Shown in pieces: positions 54,928 to 64,000 of a stretch of 64,000 bases of DNA. Origin of the DNA: Bacillus halotolerans (GTDB lineage Bacteria > Bacillota > Bacilli > Bacillales > Bacillaceae). Where the stretch lies: NCBI RefSeq assembly GCF_001517105.1, contig NZ_LPVF01000010.1, positions 620,001-684,000 of the forward strand, given 5' to 3'. Under the pieces are notes generated by a model. It was given only the letters and a program-made list of their open reading frames with translations, made no database searches and was not told the DNA's origin. The position numbers and the translations under genes are program-made. The first letter of the stretch is position 1. Every line of letters starts with the position of its first letter.

Positions 54928-57330
54928 ATGGAATTACACGCAACGTATAATACAACACTCATATGTTTATCTATTCTTATTGCTTGTGCAGCATCGTTCA
55001 CCTCCCTTGAACTTTCAAGAAAAGTCACCATTCATACAGGATTAAAAAGCAAGGTGTGGCTGATTGCAGGCTCTATCATTATGGGCTTTGGGATTTGGTC
55101 CATGCATTTTATCGGCATGATGGCTGTTCATACGGAGATGCCGATGCATTATGAACTGACGCCTTTAGTGGCCTCGATTGCAGCTGCTGTTTCTGGATCA
55201 TTTGTTTCTTTATATATCGTCAGCCGTTATATCCTAACCTTTTACAGACTGCTTACAGGATCGGTGGTGCTGGGTGCATCGATTTCATCTATGCATTATA
55301 TCGGAATGTCTTCCATTTCCCGGGTAATGATGATGTATGAACCGCTGCTTTTTACATTATCCATTGTCATTGCCATTGGAGCATCTTTCGTCTCACTAAA
55401 GATTTTCTTTGACTTGTCCATGAAAAAACCTGCAGACCATTTGCTGATTTATAAAATAATCAGTGCCTTAATAATGGGAATTGGCATATCGGGAATGCAT
55501 TATACAGGAATGATGGCCGCTACATTTTATGAAGATGTTGCACCTCCCGACCATCATATGGAAGTCCATACATTCGATTGGTCTATTCTGATTGCCTTAA
55601 TCGTCTTCTGTATGCAAACGTTATTATTATTCAGTTCTCATGCTGATCGAAAATTCATGAAACAAAATGAACGCATGAAGGATAACGAACAGCGGTTTCA
55701 ATCTTTAATCATTCATAATATTGATGCGATCTTTATCCTGTCATTAAAAGGAGATATTATTTCTTCTAATCATGCCGGTGAGGATATGATGAATAATTTC
55801 GGCCTACACCATCAAAATTGGAATCATTATATGTCGCCAAAAATCAATGCGCTTTTTAAGCAGGTCAAAGGCGAAAAACAAGCCATTAACAGTGATACCA
55901 ATCTCATGACGGACAAAGGCCAGTTTCATTTAAATATTACGTTTATCCCTGTTGAGGTGAACCAAGAACTGGACAGCATATATGTCATCTGTAAAGATGT
56001 GACAAAACAGTACAGAGCCGAAAAAAAAATCCATAGAATGGCTCATTACGACTCACTTACAGATTTACCCAACAGAAGACATGCGATCTCCCATTTATCA
56101 AAGGTCTTGAATCGCGAGCATGCCTTGGATTATAACACCGTGGTATTTTTCTTAGATTTGAACCGGTTTAAAGTGATAAATGACGCATTAGGCCATAATG
56201 TCGGCGATCAGCTGCTCCAGCTCGCGGCTAAACGGCTTTCATCCGTTATACCGGATAATGGATTTATCGCACGGCTTGGGGGTGACGAATTCATTATTAT
56301 TTTGACTGACGCCAATACCGGAACGGGGGAAGCCGATACTTTGGCTAAAAAAATCATTCAGCAATTCAAAAAGCCATTTAAAATTCAGGAACACACCCTT
56401 ATTACATCCGTCAGCATCGGAATTGCGATTTCTCCTAAAGACGGAACAGACGGCCCTGAATTGATGAAAAAAGCAGATATGGCAATGTATGCGGCCAAAG
56501 AGCGAAACAAAAGCAAATACAGATACTACTCTTTCTCAATCGGCAATAAAGAAACCGTCAAGCTTAATCAAGAAATGGAGCTGAGGGAAGCGATTGATAA
56601 CAAAAGATTTGTCTTGCGCTATCAGCCGCAATTCAGTACAAGAGATCAAAAAATGACAGGTGCTGAAGCGCTCATACGCCTTGTCACTCCTGATGGCAAT
56701 CTGCGTCCGCCTGGAGAATTCATCGGTGTTGCCGAAGAAACCGGCCTTATTATTGATATTGGAAAGTGGATTATTGATGAGGCGTGCAGGCAGGCAAAAG
56801 TGTGGCACGACAAAGGATTTGATCTTTCTGTCGCCATTAATATTTCCGCCAGACAGTTTCAATCGGAGGAACTGATTCCGCTCATCAAGAATACACTTTC
56901 TAAATACATGCTTCCCCCTCGCCTTCTTGAAGTTGAAGTAACAGAAAGCATGACTATGGATAATCTTGACCACTCCAAAAAGGTTCTATCTTCTTTAACC
57001 AAATTAGGCATCAGGATCAGCATTGACGATTTTGGCACGGGGCATAGTTCTCTAAGCTATTTAAAGGACTTTCCGATCCACAGGCTGAAAATCGATAAAT
57101 CATTCATCGACGATATTCAGACACACCCGAAATCAGAACAAATTACAGGCGCCATTATTGCCATGGGTCATCAGCTGTCTTTACAAGTCATTGCCGAAGG
57201 CGTGGAAAACTCCGGACAAAAACAGCTGCTTGACGAAAAAGGCTGTGACCATTTACAGGGCTTCTTTTTCAGCAGGCCAATACCGCCCGAACAGCTTGAA
57301 CACTTGATATTGAACCAGCCGCCGCGTTAA
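54928..57330 (+). CDS. dgcW: Diguanylate cyclase/phosphodiesterase-like DgcW (MHYT-PAS-GGDEF-EAL)
   Basis: An 800-residue membrane protein. The N-terminal seven-helix MHYT sensor has three motifs (MHFIGMMAVHT, MHYIGMSSIS, MHYTGMMAATF), thought to bind metal. Then a PAS domain (about 250-360), a GGDEF domain with intact RLGGDEFIIIL near 450, and an EAL domain (GAEALIRLVTPDGN, DDFGTGHSSLSYL, IKIDKSFI-type strand, VIAEGVEN). It makes, and may degrade, c-di-GMP, linking an outside signal to motility and biofilm. ATG 54928; SD AACCTCC-type region is weak (GGGGGAACC upstream). Confidence 0.95.
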   Translation: MELHATYNTTLICLSILIACAASFTSLELSRKVTIHTGLKSKVWLIAGSIIMGFGIWSMHFIGMMAVHTEMPMHYELTPLVASIAAAVSGSFVSLYIVSRYILTFYRLLTGSVVLGASISSMHYIGMSSISRVMMMYEPLLFTLSIVIAIGASFVSLKIFFDLSMKKPADHLLIYKIISALIMGIGISGMHYTGMMAATFYEDVAPPDHHMEVHTFDWSILIALIVFCMQTLLLFSSHADRKFMKQNERMKDNEQRFQSLIIHNIDAIFILSLKGDIISSNHAGEDMMNNFGLHHQNWNHYMSPKINALFKQVKGEKQAINSDTNLMTDKGQFHLNITFIPVEVNQELDSIYVICKDVTKQYRAEKKIHRMAHYDSLTDLPNRRHAISHLSKVLNREHALDYNTVVFFLDLNRFKVINDALGHNVGDQLLQLAAKRLSSVIPDNGFIARLGGDEFIIILTDANTGTGEADTLAKKIIQQFKKPFKIQEHTLITSVSIGIAISPKDGTDGPELMKKADMAMYAAKERNKSKYRYYSFSIGNKETVKLNQEMELREAIDNKRFVLRYQPQFSTRDQKMTGAEALIRLVTPDGNLRPPGEFIGVAEETGLIIDIGKWIIDEACRQAKVWHDKGFDLSVAINISARQFQSEELIPLIKNTLSKYMLPPRLLEVEVTESMTMDNLDHSKKVLSSLTKLGIRISIDDFGTGHSSLSYLKDFPIHRLKIDKSFIDDIQTHPKSEQITGAIIAMGHQLSLQVIAEGVENSGQKQLLDEKGCDHLQGFFFSRPIPPEQLEHLILNQPPR

Positions 57331-57348
57331 CAGCGCCGGCTGTTTTTT
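57315..57348 (+). terminator. Terminator after dgcW
   Basis: CAGCCGCCGCG...CAGCGCCGGCTG followed by six T, overlapping the last codons. Confidence 0.78.
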
Positions 57349-57419
57349 ATACCCATAAGTTACTACACATGAATCACCCCTCTCATCTCCACAATAATGA
57401 AAAAAAGGGGTTCATCGAT

Positions 57420-58304
57420 ATGCATACAATGTGGAAGGGATCCATCAGCTTCGGTTTGGTGAATATCCCCATCAAGCTTTATGCCGCCACAGAAGACAAA
57501 GACATCAAACTGCGAAGCCTTCATAAAGAAGATCATGCGCCAATTAAATATGAAAAAATGTGTACCAACTGCGAAAAAACGCTCAGTCCTGACGAAATTG
57601 TGAAGGGATATGAATACGTAAAAGGAAAATATGTCGTGCTGACTGATGAAGATTTAAAAAGCTTAAAGCAGGAGCATGAAGAGAAAGCGGTTGAAATTGT
57701 CGATTTTGTTCAGCTGCAGGAAATTGACCCGATATATTTTAACCGCTCCTACTTTGTCGGACCCGGAGATAACGGCACGAAAGCCTATACTCTTCTTCGC
57801 GAGGCGCTTCGGTCCACCGGAAAGATCGGGATCGCCAATATGACGATCAGGTCGAAACAGCAGCTTGCCATTCTCCGCGTATATGAAAATTGCATCGTAA
57901 TGGAATCCATTCATTATCCCGATGAGGTCCGTAGTGCTGCCCACGTACCCGGAGTGCCTGATCAATCAAGTGTAAATGATAAAGAATTGCAGACCGCCAT
58001 TACACTGATAGATGAGCTAACAACTGAATTTCAGCCGGAACAATATGAGGACACATATCGAAAAGCCTTGCTGCAAAGAGTCAATGATAAGCTGGAAAAT
58101 AAAGAAACAGCCGTCACTCCTGACAAAGCGCCTCCTCGTGAGGATGTGATCGACCTGGTCAGCGCACTTCAAGCCAGCATCGATCGAACCAAAAGGCCGA
58201 ATCGGGAAAAACCAGCGGCAGCACCAGCCGAAGGCGGAGAACCGAAAGGAGCCGGAGAAAAAAAGCAGAAAACCACTAGAAAAAAAGTCTCCGGCACATC
58301 ATAA
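57420..58304 (+). CDS. ykoV: DNA end-binding protein Ku
   Basis: About 294 residues of a bacterial Ku. The core starts MWKGSISFGLVNIPIKLYAA and includes the C-x-x-C pair MCTNCEKTL and the bridge region FNRSYFVGPGDNG. The C-terminal tail is basic and low-complexity (RTKRPNREKPAAAP ... KKQKTTRKKV), which recruits LigD and binds DNA. With LigD it carries out non-homologous end joining in spores and stationary cells. ATG 57420 has AAGGGG 9 bases upstream; an ATG at 57369 is possible but lacks an SD. Four bases before ligD. Confidence 0.95.
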   Translation: MHTMWKGSISFGLVNIPIKLYAATEDKDIKLRSLHKEDHAPIKYEKMCTNCEKTLSPDEIVKGYEYVKGKYVVLTDEDLKSLKQEHEEKAVEIVDFVQLQEIDPIYFNRSYFVGPGDNGTKAYTLLREALRSTGKIGIANMTIRSKQQLAILRVYENCIVMESIHYPDEVRSAAHVPGVPDQSSVNDKELQTAITLIDELTTEFQPEQYEDTYRKALLQRVNDKLENKETAVTPDKAPPREDVIDLVSALQASIDRTKRPNREKPAAAPAEGGEPKGAGEKKQKTTRKKVSGTS

Positions 58305-58307
58305 CCA

Positions 58308-60143
58308 ATGGCGTTTACCATGCAGCCCGTCCTTACTGCGTCACCTCCAAAAGGAGCGGAATGGCGTTACGAAGTAAAATATGACGGGTTTCGCTGTATT
58401 CTCCGCATTCATCCGTCAGGCGTGACATTAACGAGCAGAAATGGCTTAGAGCTTAACAGCACCTTCCCTGAAATTACCAACTTTGCCGAAACTGCTTTTC
58501 AGCATATAGAAAAGGAACTTCCGTTAACACTTGACGGAGAAATCGTGTTTTTGGCGAATCCATTCCGTTCAGATTTTGAACATATGCAAGTGCGGGGACG
58601 TTTGAAAAGGCCGGAGAAGATACAGGAATCCGCAAACTCTCGGCCTTGCTGTTTTCTCGCATTTGATCTTTTGGAACGAAGCGGACAAGATGTATCGACT
58701 TATTCCTATATTGACCGAAAAACATCGCTGCATGAGCTGATGTCTGCTGCAAAGCTCCCGGCTGAGCCAAATCCTTATGCAAAGGAAACCATTCAGTATA
58801 TCCCCTCCTACCAGCACCTCGATCCGATTTGGGAGAAGGTAATAAAGTATGACGGAGAAGGAATTGTAGCGAAAAAAATCAACAGCAAATGGCTCGAAAA
58901 AAAACGGTCATCTGATTGGCTGAAATATAAAAACTTTAAACATGCCGATGTTTGTATCACTGGATTTAATCCTCACAATGGATTTCTGACGGTTTCTGTG
59001 TTAAAAAACAGTGTAATGACGCCTGTCGCCTCTGTATCACATGGGATGAGCGAGGAAGAAAAAAATGCAATACGATCGATTATGGAACAGCACGGACATA
59101 AAACAGCATCAGGTGAATATACGCTCGAACCATCGATCTGCGCTACTGTCCAGTACTTAACGATTTTACAAGGCACGCTACGAGAGGTTTCGTTTGTCGA
59201 ATTTCAATTTCAAATGGACTGGACCGACTGCACCTTTGCACAGCTTGTGCGCCGCTCAAAGCCGGTACATCCAAAACTGCAGTTTACAAGCCTGGATAAA
59301 ATCATATTTGAAAAGCATAAAAAAACAAAAGAAGATTTCATCCAGTATATGATTGAAATCAGCGACTACCTGTTCCCGTTTCTCAAAGACCGTGCTGTCA
59401 CAGTTATTCGCTATCCGCACGGATCAAGGGGCGAATCCTTTTTCCAAAAAAATAAGCCGGATTATACACCGGACTTTGTCCAATCCTTTTTTGACGGTAG
59501 CCATGAACATGTTGTCTGTAAGGACCTGTCCACCTTATTGTGGCTTGCCAATCAGCTCGCTTTGGAGTTTCATGTTCCTTTTCAAACGATTACAAGCAGA
59601 AGGCCGGCAGAGATTGTCATTGATTTAGATCCCCCGTCCCGAGATGACTTTCTGATGGCTGTTCAGGCAGCAAATGAACTCAAACGGCTCTTTGAATCCT
59701 TCGGCATCACATCGTATCCGAAGCTTTCCGGCAACAAGGGGATTCAGCTTTACATACCCTTGTCACCAGAAGCATTTACGTACGAGGACACACGCCAATT
59801 TACACAGCTGATTGCCGAATATTGTACCAATGCATTTCCAGACCTATTTACAACCGAACGCCTGATCAAAAACAGGCATGGAAAATTGTATCTCGATTAT
59901 TTGCAGCATGCTGAAGGAAAAACGATTATCTGCCCCTATTCCACCAGGGGAAACGAGCTTGGCACCGTAGCAGCGCCGCTGTATTGGCACGAGGTGCAGC
60001 CATCTTTGACACCGGCGATGTATACAATCAATACCGTCGTTGACCGGGTCAAGAAACACGGATGCCCGTTTTATGATTTTTACCGCAATCCGCAGGATGA
60101 ACCTCTTGCCGCTATTTTGAATCAGCTGAAGAAAAAGAGCTGA
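58308..60143 (+). CDS. ligD: ATP-dependent DNA ligase D (ligase plus polymerase)
   Basis: A 611-residue enzyme for non-homologous end joining. Domain order is ligase first (catalytic lysine in EVKYDGFRCILR near 24, then GEIVFL and YDGEGIVAKKI; OB-fold to about 310), then the primase-polymerase domain (about 330-600) with EIVIDLDPPSRDDF and KNRHGKLYLDYLQ. The 3-prime phosphoesterase domain of Pseudomonas/Mycobacterium LigD is absent, as is normal in Bacillus. Operon with ykoV. Confidence 0.96.
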   Translation: MAFTMQPVLTASPPKGAEWRYEVKYDGFRCILRIHPSGVTLTSRNGLELNSTFPEITNFAETAFQHIEKELPLTLDGEIVFLANPFRSDFEHMQVRGRLKRPEKIQESANSRPCCFLAFDLLERSGQDVSTYSYIDRKTSLHELMSAAKLPAEPNPYAKETIQYIPSYQHLDPIWEKVIKYDGEGIVAKKINSKWLEKKRSSDWLKYKNFKHADVCITGFNPHNGFLTVSVLKNSVMTPVASVSHGMSEEEKNAIRSIMEQHGHKTASGEYTLEPSICATVQYLTILQGTLREVSFVEFQFQMDWTDCTFAQLVRRSKPVHPKLQFTSLDKIIFEKHKKTKEDFIQYMIEISDYLFPFLKDRAVTVIRYPHGSRGESFFQKNKPDYTPDFVQSFFDGSHEHVVCKDLSTLLWLANQLALEFHVPFQTITSRRPAEIVIDLDPPSRDDFLMAVQAANELKRLFESFGITSYPKLSGNKGIQLYIPLSPEAFTYEDTRQFTQLIAEYCTNAFPDLFTTERLIKNRHGKLYLDYLQHAEGKTIICPYSTRGNELGTVAAPLYWHEVQPSLTPAMYTINTVVDRVKKHGCPFYDFYRNPQDEPLAAILNQLKKKS

Positions 60144-60167
60144 CTTATCCGGTCAGCTCTTTTTGTT
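60130..60167. terminator. Bidirectional terminator, ligD and ykoT
   Basis: AAAAAGAGCTGACTTATCCG GTCAGCTCTTTTT between convergent genes. Confidence 0.88.
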
Positions 60168-60170
60168 GTT

Positions 60171-61184
60171 TCAACTGTATTTTTTCTCCAAACGCTCACT
60201 TTCCTGGCGCTGCAGCGGGCTCAAGGGTTCATTATACAAATCGATATCTACCGCATATTTCGGCCGTCTTTTCACTTCAGAGAAAATCGTTCCGATATAT
60301 TCGCCGATAATCCCGATTCCCATGAGCTGCAATCCGCCCAGAAACCAAATAGAGATGATGAGAGACGCCCAGCCCGCATTTGTGTGGCCGAGCATTTTTT
60401 GAATGACTGCGCCAATCCCCGCCATGGCGCTTACCAAAAATAATAGAAAACCCAAAAGCGTAAAAAAGCGAATCGGGGCCACACTGAAGGATGTGATTCC
60501 GTTAAATGCGAATGAAAGCATTTTTTTCAGCGGATATTTCGTTTTTCCGGCAAAACGTTCTTTGCGGTCATACAAGACTTCAGCTGACCTGAAGCCGATC
60601 ATAGGAACGATGCCCCTTAAAAACAAATTGGCTTCCGGATAGCGCGCGAGTTCTTCAAGCGCCCGTTTATTCATTAAGCGAAAATCGGCATGATTGTAAA
60701 TTAACTTAATCCCAAGCTTATTCATGAGCCGGTAAAACGCTATAGCGGTCGTGCGCTTAAAAAAGGTATCGGTTTTCCGGCTACGGCGCACGCCGTACAC
60801 GATTTCAAAACCATCGTGATATTTCATCATAAAATCCTTGATAACAGAGATATCATCCTGCAGATCGGCATCAATCGAAATCACGCAGTCTGATTTTTGC
60901 TTTGCTTTATGCAGACCTGCTAAAAGCGCTTTTTGATGTCCGACATTGCAGGCTAATTTTAATCCGGTTACCTTCTTGTTTTTCACACTTTCCATGGCAA
61001 TCAAAGACCAGGTGCGGTCTTTGCTGCCGTCATCAACAAATAAAATTTTACTGTCTTCGGATATCATTTTTTCTTCCATTAAGCTGTTTACAACCTCCGT
61101 AAGCTGACGGCTTGTCTCTTTAAATACTTCCTCTTCATTGAAACACGGAACGACGATGGTTAACACTGGCTGTGGCTGTTTCAA
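60171..61184 (-). CDS. ykoT: Polyprenyl-phosphate glycosyltransferase (GT2, DPM1/GtrB type)
   Basis: A 337-residue protein. The GT2 domain (1-230) has the nucleotide-sugar motifs VPCFNEEEVFKE, LFVDDGSKDRTW and ISIDADLQDDISVI; two C-terminal transmembrane helices (about 232-258 and 268-290) fit the GtrB/ArnC group. It should load a sugar onto undecaprenyl phosphate. The adjacent multi-pass ykoS may use that lipid-linked sugar, as in GtrB-GtrC pairs; the final acceptor is unknown. Confidence 0.92.
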   Translation of the reverse strand: MKQPQPVLTIVVPCFNEEEVFKETSRQLTEVVNSLMEEKMISEDSKILFVDDGSKDRTWSLIAMESVKNKKVTGLKLACNVGHQKALLAGLHKAKQKSDCVISIDADLQDDISVIKDFMMKYHDGFEIVYGVRRSRKTDTFFKRTTAIAFYRLMNKLGIKLIYNHADFRLMNKRALEELARYPEANLFLRGIVPMIGFRSAEVLYDRKERFAGKTKYPLKKMLSFAFNGITSFSVAPIRFFTLLGFLLFLVSAMAGIGAVIQKMLGHTNAGWASLIISIWFLGGLQLMGIGIIGEYIGTIFSEVKRRPKYAVDIDLYNEPLSPLQRQESERLEKKYS

Positions 61185-61196
61185 TCGATATCCTCC

Positions 61197-62889
61197 TTAT
61201 TTTGTTTCGTATAAATAAATGCGCCAGGCGGAATCTTTATGGTCAAATGTTTTCACGAGCGCCAGGTGGTTTTGGTCAGCGTTCATGATGGGAACCGAAG
61301 AAAAAATATATTGTCCGCCCATTTGTTGAAACACATCTGTATTTAATTCAAGATGATTGATTGTTTTCTTCGAATTCTTTTTAAAGTCATATCGTTTGCC
61401 AAGCTCATCGACGAACAGATAGCAGCGGCTCCCCCATTCATCAAAGTATCGTTTCAATTGGGCGTTTTTTTCCAGCTCTTTTTCAATGATTTTTCTAAAT
61501 TCATATTTATATGAGAGCGGGTACAGGTTGTTATATGTATCTAAGGTGTAAAAACCGTTGTATTGAGCAATAGACGGATGCAGACCGATACTCGCCACCC
61601 TGTACGAATCTTGCGGGCGCCCGATATACTCCTTAATCTCTTTAAATTGGTCAGATGCGTAAAATTCACGAAACGTCGGCGCGTTGTAGTGAACGCCATA
61701 CGTATACTCCTCATTAAAAGGCGCCAGGACCATCAGCTGCGCAGTAACTGCCGCATATACAAGCCATCGCCACTTTTTCCCCATCCGCCAGATGAGGTAC
61801 AAAGCGAGCGCAAAACTCATGTAAATCACCAGCGGGCGCAAAAAATGAAAACGGGCAAAATTAAATTCAGCTAAAAATGCAAATTTCTGCTTTGGAACAG
61901 CCCATATTTTGTTGAACCAAAACGCATACCACAGCGACAGCGCATAATTCAGCACGCAGAGAAAAAAGATAAACGTTTTCTTCCCTTGTCCGATTTCGTT
62001 TGAACAGCACAGCAAAAAAGACGAGTAATAAGATTGGAAGAATCACAACGGTATGAACTGTCATGACATGGTTATGTCCGTAGACAAAGTTTTTGACGGA
62101 CAAACGCAGAGAGTGCCAAACATCATGCCTTGATGAAATAAATTCAATCCGGTGCATCGGCGCGTGTGAAATCAACATCGAATAGACAAGCCGGTACTCG
62201 ACAAACAGATAAATACTTGTCATAAAAGCGATGCTGCCTAAGAAAATAAAATTCCATTTTCTTTTTGTGATGACATCATACAGCCAGAAGCATGCCATCC
62301 CAGCCAAGAAAAAGAAGAAGCCTAATACAAAGCTTGAATACAACGGCAGCAAACCGAGCGTCAGCCATTCTCTCCATGAGATATCCCCTTTTCGGATATT
62401 CAAAAAAGCCCACAGCGCCAAAGGGTATCCAAGCGTGCTCAGCATTCCAGAAGGCCAAAAAGGCGTTAAAGCAAATGCGAGCGATACGCCAATTCGGATC
62501 AATGCCGCTTTCTGCTCCGGAATCACATGTTTCTTCAGCAGCACATACATTCCGAAGAAAGCGACAACTCTCGTAATGGTCTGGCTTACCGCATAGGCGG
62601 TCATAGAAGAAAACAACGCGTGCAGCCAAACAATTCCGCTCCACTCAGTGCCGAACGCATCCCGTGGCAGTCCGTTAATGATTTGCGGAATGGCCGCATC
62701 AACTTTGCCGATGATTTCTCCGCTGTCGGCCAGTACCTTGTACCAAGCGATATTGGAATCCAAATTATCGTGTACGCGAATATGGGCGTCTTCCTTCAAA
62801 ATAAAAAGCGGGGAGACATACAGCAAAAGGAGAAATAAAGCCATCAAAAGATAATATGTTTCTTTTTTGTGTTGTCTTAATCGTAACAT
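61197..62889 (-). pseudogene. ykoS: Multi-pass membrane glycosyltransferase-like YkoS, split by a frameshift
   Basis: The intact product would be about 555-565 residues with ten or more transmembrane helices followed by a soluble C-terminal domain (RDSYRVASIG-like PQDSYRVASIGLHPS, YNLYPLSYKYEFRK). The N-terminal HDNLDSNIAWYKVL loop and topology fit GT-C-type enzymes (DUF6044). The frame breaks at a 6-A run (61962-61967); five A would join REENVYLF directly to LCVLNYALSLWYAFW. As sequenced, the first part ends at 61867 and the second frame has no good start. ATG 62889 follows AGGTGG; GTG 62904 is an alternative. Twelve bases upstream of ykoT. Confidence 0.85.
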
Positions 62890-63091
62890 CCCTAACACAT
62901 CCACCTGTTATTCTGACTTCTTTCGGGCATGATCTGCCTCACCTGTCAAAATTTATTATCCCTTTTCCCTTCTAAAACATTCATCAAATGACAATCCTTT
63001 CTGCATTTTTCAAACTGGTCTTCAACCCATTAATTCCCGCTATCCATAAGGCTGCATCACTTACTATACTGGTAGAAGGGAGGGGATACAT

Positions 63092-63901
63092 GTGTTCATC
63101 TTACTTTCATTGGTCATACTGGCTGTTATGCCATTTATATATAAAGCAAACCGCAACACAAAAGATGTGAAGGTCAACACGATTTCAATTGATCAGCAAG
63201 ACGGCCTTCCAGCAAGAAAAAAACTGAATATCCTTCATTTATCGGATCTTCATTTAGAAAACATTTCTGTATCGCCTGATGAGCTGTATCGTTTAACAAA
63301 TAATCAACCTGTAGACCTCATTGCGCTGACCGGAGATTTTCTTGACCGGAAACGAAATATTCCAAAGCTTGCCGGCTACTTGCAGGCACTGCAACAACTG
63401 AAGCCTGCGTATGGCATGTACGCGGTGTTTGGCAATCATGATTATGTATTAAAAGAAAAGGACTTTCAAAGATTAAAGCGAGTGCTGGAGGAAAACGGCT
63501 GCATTACGCTGCAAAATGAACATGTTCACATCAATACTGATGCAGGGCCTGTTAATATTATCGGAATTGACGATTACAGTACGAATCGCAGTAAAATCAC
63601 AAATTCTTATAAAGATCTTCAGAATGGCTATCACCTTGTACTGACACATGATCCAAACATTATTTTAGAGATGCAGGATATTCATTTTGACTACCTGTTA
63701 TCAGGCCATTTTCACGGAGGGCAAATCCACTGGCCAAAGCCGTATCATTTGGTGAAAATGGGCAAGCTTGTACGGATGAATATGATTAAAGGCCTTCATT
63801 ATCATCACGATAAACCGTTTTATATCAGTGAAGGTTTAGGACAAACTGGCATTAATATCCGTGTAGGAAGCCGCCCCGAAGTGACTTTCCATCAAATTTA
63901 A
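63092..63901 (+). CDS. ykoQ: Membrane-anchored metallophosphoesterase YkoQ
   Basis: A 269-residue calcineurin-type phosphoesterase. One N-terminal helix (LLSLVILAVMPFIYKA) anchors it; metal motifs follow in order: LHLSDLHLEN, LTGDFLDR, FGNHDYV, LTHDPNI and SGHFHGGQIHWPKP. Similar proteins act on UDP-diacylglucosamine or wall phospholipids; the substrate here is unknown. GTG start with GGGAGGGG 6 bases upstream. Divergent from ykoS. Confidence 0.92.
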   Translation: MFILLSLVILAVMPFIYKANRNTKDVKVNTISIDQQDGLPARKKLNILHLSDLHLENISVSPDELYRLTNNQPVDLIALTGDFLDRKRNIPKLAGYLQALQQLKPAYGMYAVFGNHDYVLKEKDFQRLKRVLEENGCITLQNEHVHINTDAGPVNIIGIDDYSTNRSKITNSYKDLQNGYHLVLTHDPNIILEMQDIHFDYLLSGHFHGGQIHWPKPYHLVKMGKLVRMNMIKGLHYHHDKPFYISEGLGQTGINIRVGSRPEVTFHQI

Positions 63902-63938
63902 AAAGACTGTGCTGACCATGGCATCAGTCTTTTTTTTG
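63900..63938. terminator. Terminator shared by ykoQ and the downstream convergent gene
   Basis: AAAAAGACTG...CAGTCTTTTTTTT, arms on either side of a CCATGG loop. Confidence 0.78.
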
Positions 63939-64000
63939 ATAGGTATGCTGAAGCTTTTCTTTCGAGATAAACAAATAGGATGAATTCGGCAGATTTCGCA
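63924..64000 (-). CDS. ykoP: C-terminal end of a convergent gene, probably ykoP
   Basis: On the minus strand a frame is open from the window edge to TGA at 63924-63926 and reads RNLPNSSYLFISKEKLQHTY QKKD. The composition is protein-like and position fits ykoP. The stop lies within the shared terminator. Only 25 codons are visible, so the identity is weak. Confidence 0.45.
   Translation of the reverse strand, partial: RNLPNSSYLFISKEKLQHTYQKKD

Overview
This window is a chromosomal segment of a Bacillus subtilis-group bacterium. Gene content, order and protein sequences match the B. subtilis ykwD-to-ykoP interval, here inverted relative to the usual numbering. Several proteins (for example MtnW) differ from the strain 168 versions as I remember them, so a close relative (spizizenii, vallismortis, mojavensis or similar) or a divergent strain is more likely than 168 itself. 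I see no rRNA, tRNA, insertion sequence, prophage, integron or CRISPR array. It is core chromosome, densely packed, with intrinsic terminators between most units.

Layout. 0-5.4 kb: end of ykwD, ykwC, mcpC, ykwB, and splAB (spore photoproduct repair). 5.4-11.8 kb: the glucose PTS operon ptsGHI with antiterminator glcT and a LacI-type regulator. 11.8-18.3 kb: two small membrane proteins, the peptidase ykvY, the ferrous-iron efflux ATPase pfeT with PerR and Fur boxes, then spore-envelope genes stoA, ykvU, ykvT. 18.6-22.3 kb: small proteins, a candidate LexA-controlled short RNA, and the LysM/chitinase/glycosyltransferase cluster ykvQ-ykzQ-ykvP. 22.8-26.6 kb: queCDEF under a preQ1 riboswitch, then ykvI. 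26.7-31 kb: clpE with five CtsR boxes, and motAB with a SigD promoter. 31-34.5 kb: mhqR, kinD, eag, spo0E, ykvA. 34.5-42.5 kb: the complete methionine-salvage pathway mtnDBXW, mtnE, mtnU, mtnKA, with two SAM-I riboswitches. 42.5-50.9 kb: ogt, kinE, ykrP, small proteins, potassium channel ktrD, membrane protease htpX with its repressor ykrK, sspD. 50.9-54.7 kb: the sigI-rsgI heat/cell-wall regulator pair, then the yybP-ykoY manganese riboswitch with ykoY, and ykoX. 54.9-64 kb: dgcW (c-di-GMP enzyme), the Ku/LigD end-joining pair used in spores, ykoT-ykoS, ykoQ, and the tail of ykoP.

Most striking at the sequence level: six genes carry a single-base length change in an A/T run of 5-8 bases (ykwC start, mcpC, ykvT, ykzQ, clpE, ykoS). 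Both insertions and deletions occur, in genes of unrelated function. This pattern resembles uncorrected long-read assembly error more than natural decay, although ykzQ also has an in-frame TGA. Compared with the layout I know from B. subtilis 168, ykvN and ykvO are missing between queF and ykvP.

I did not find a clearly new multi-gene system. The best candidates for undescribed biology are small: a LexA-like box placed inside a good SigA promoter driving a roughly 80-nt structured transcript (19697-19812), a second intrinsic terminator between the preQ1 riboswitch and queC, and several very short genes with strong ribosome-binding sites (42523-42648, 46766-47094, 11870-11995, 13306-13521).
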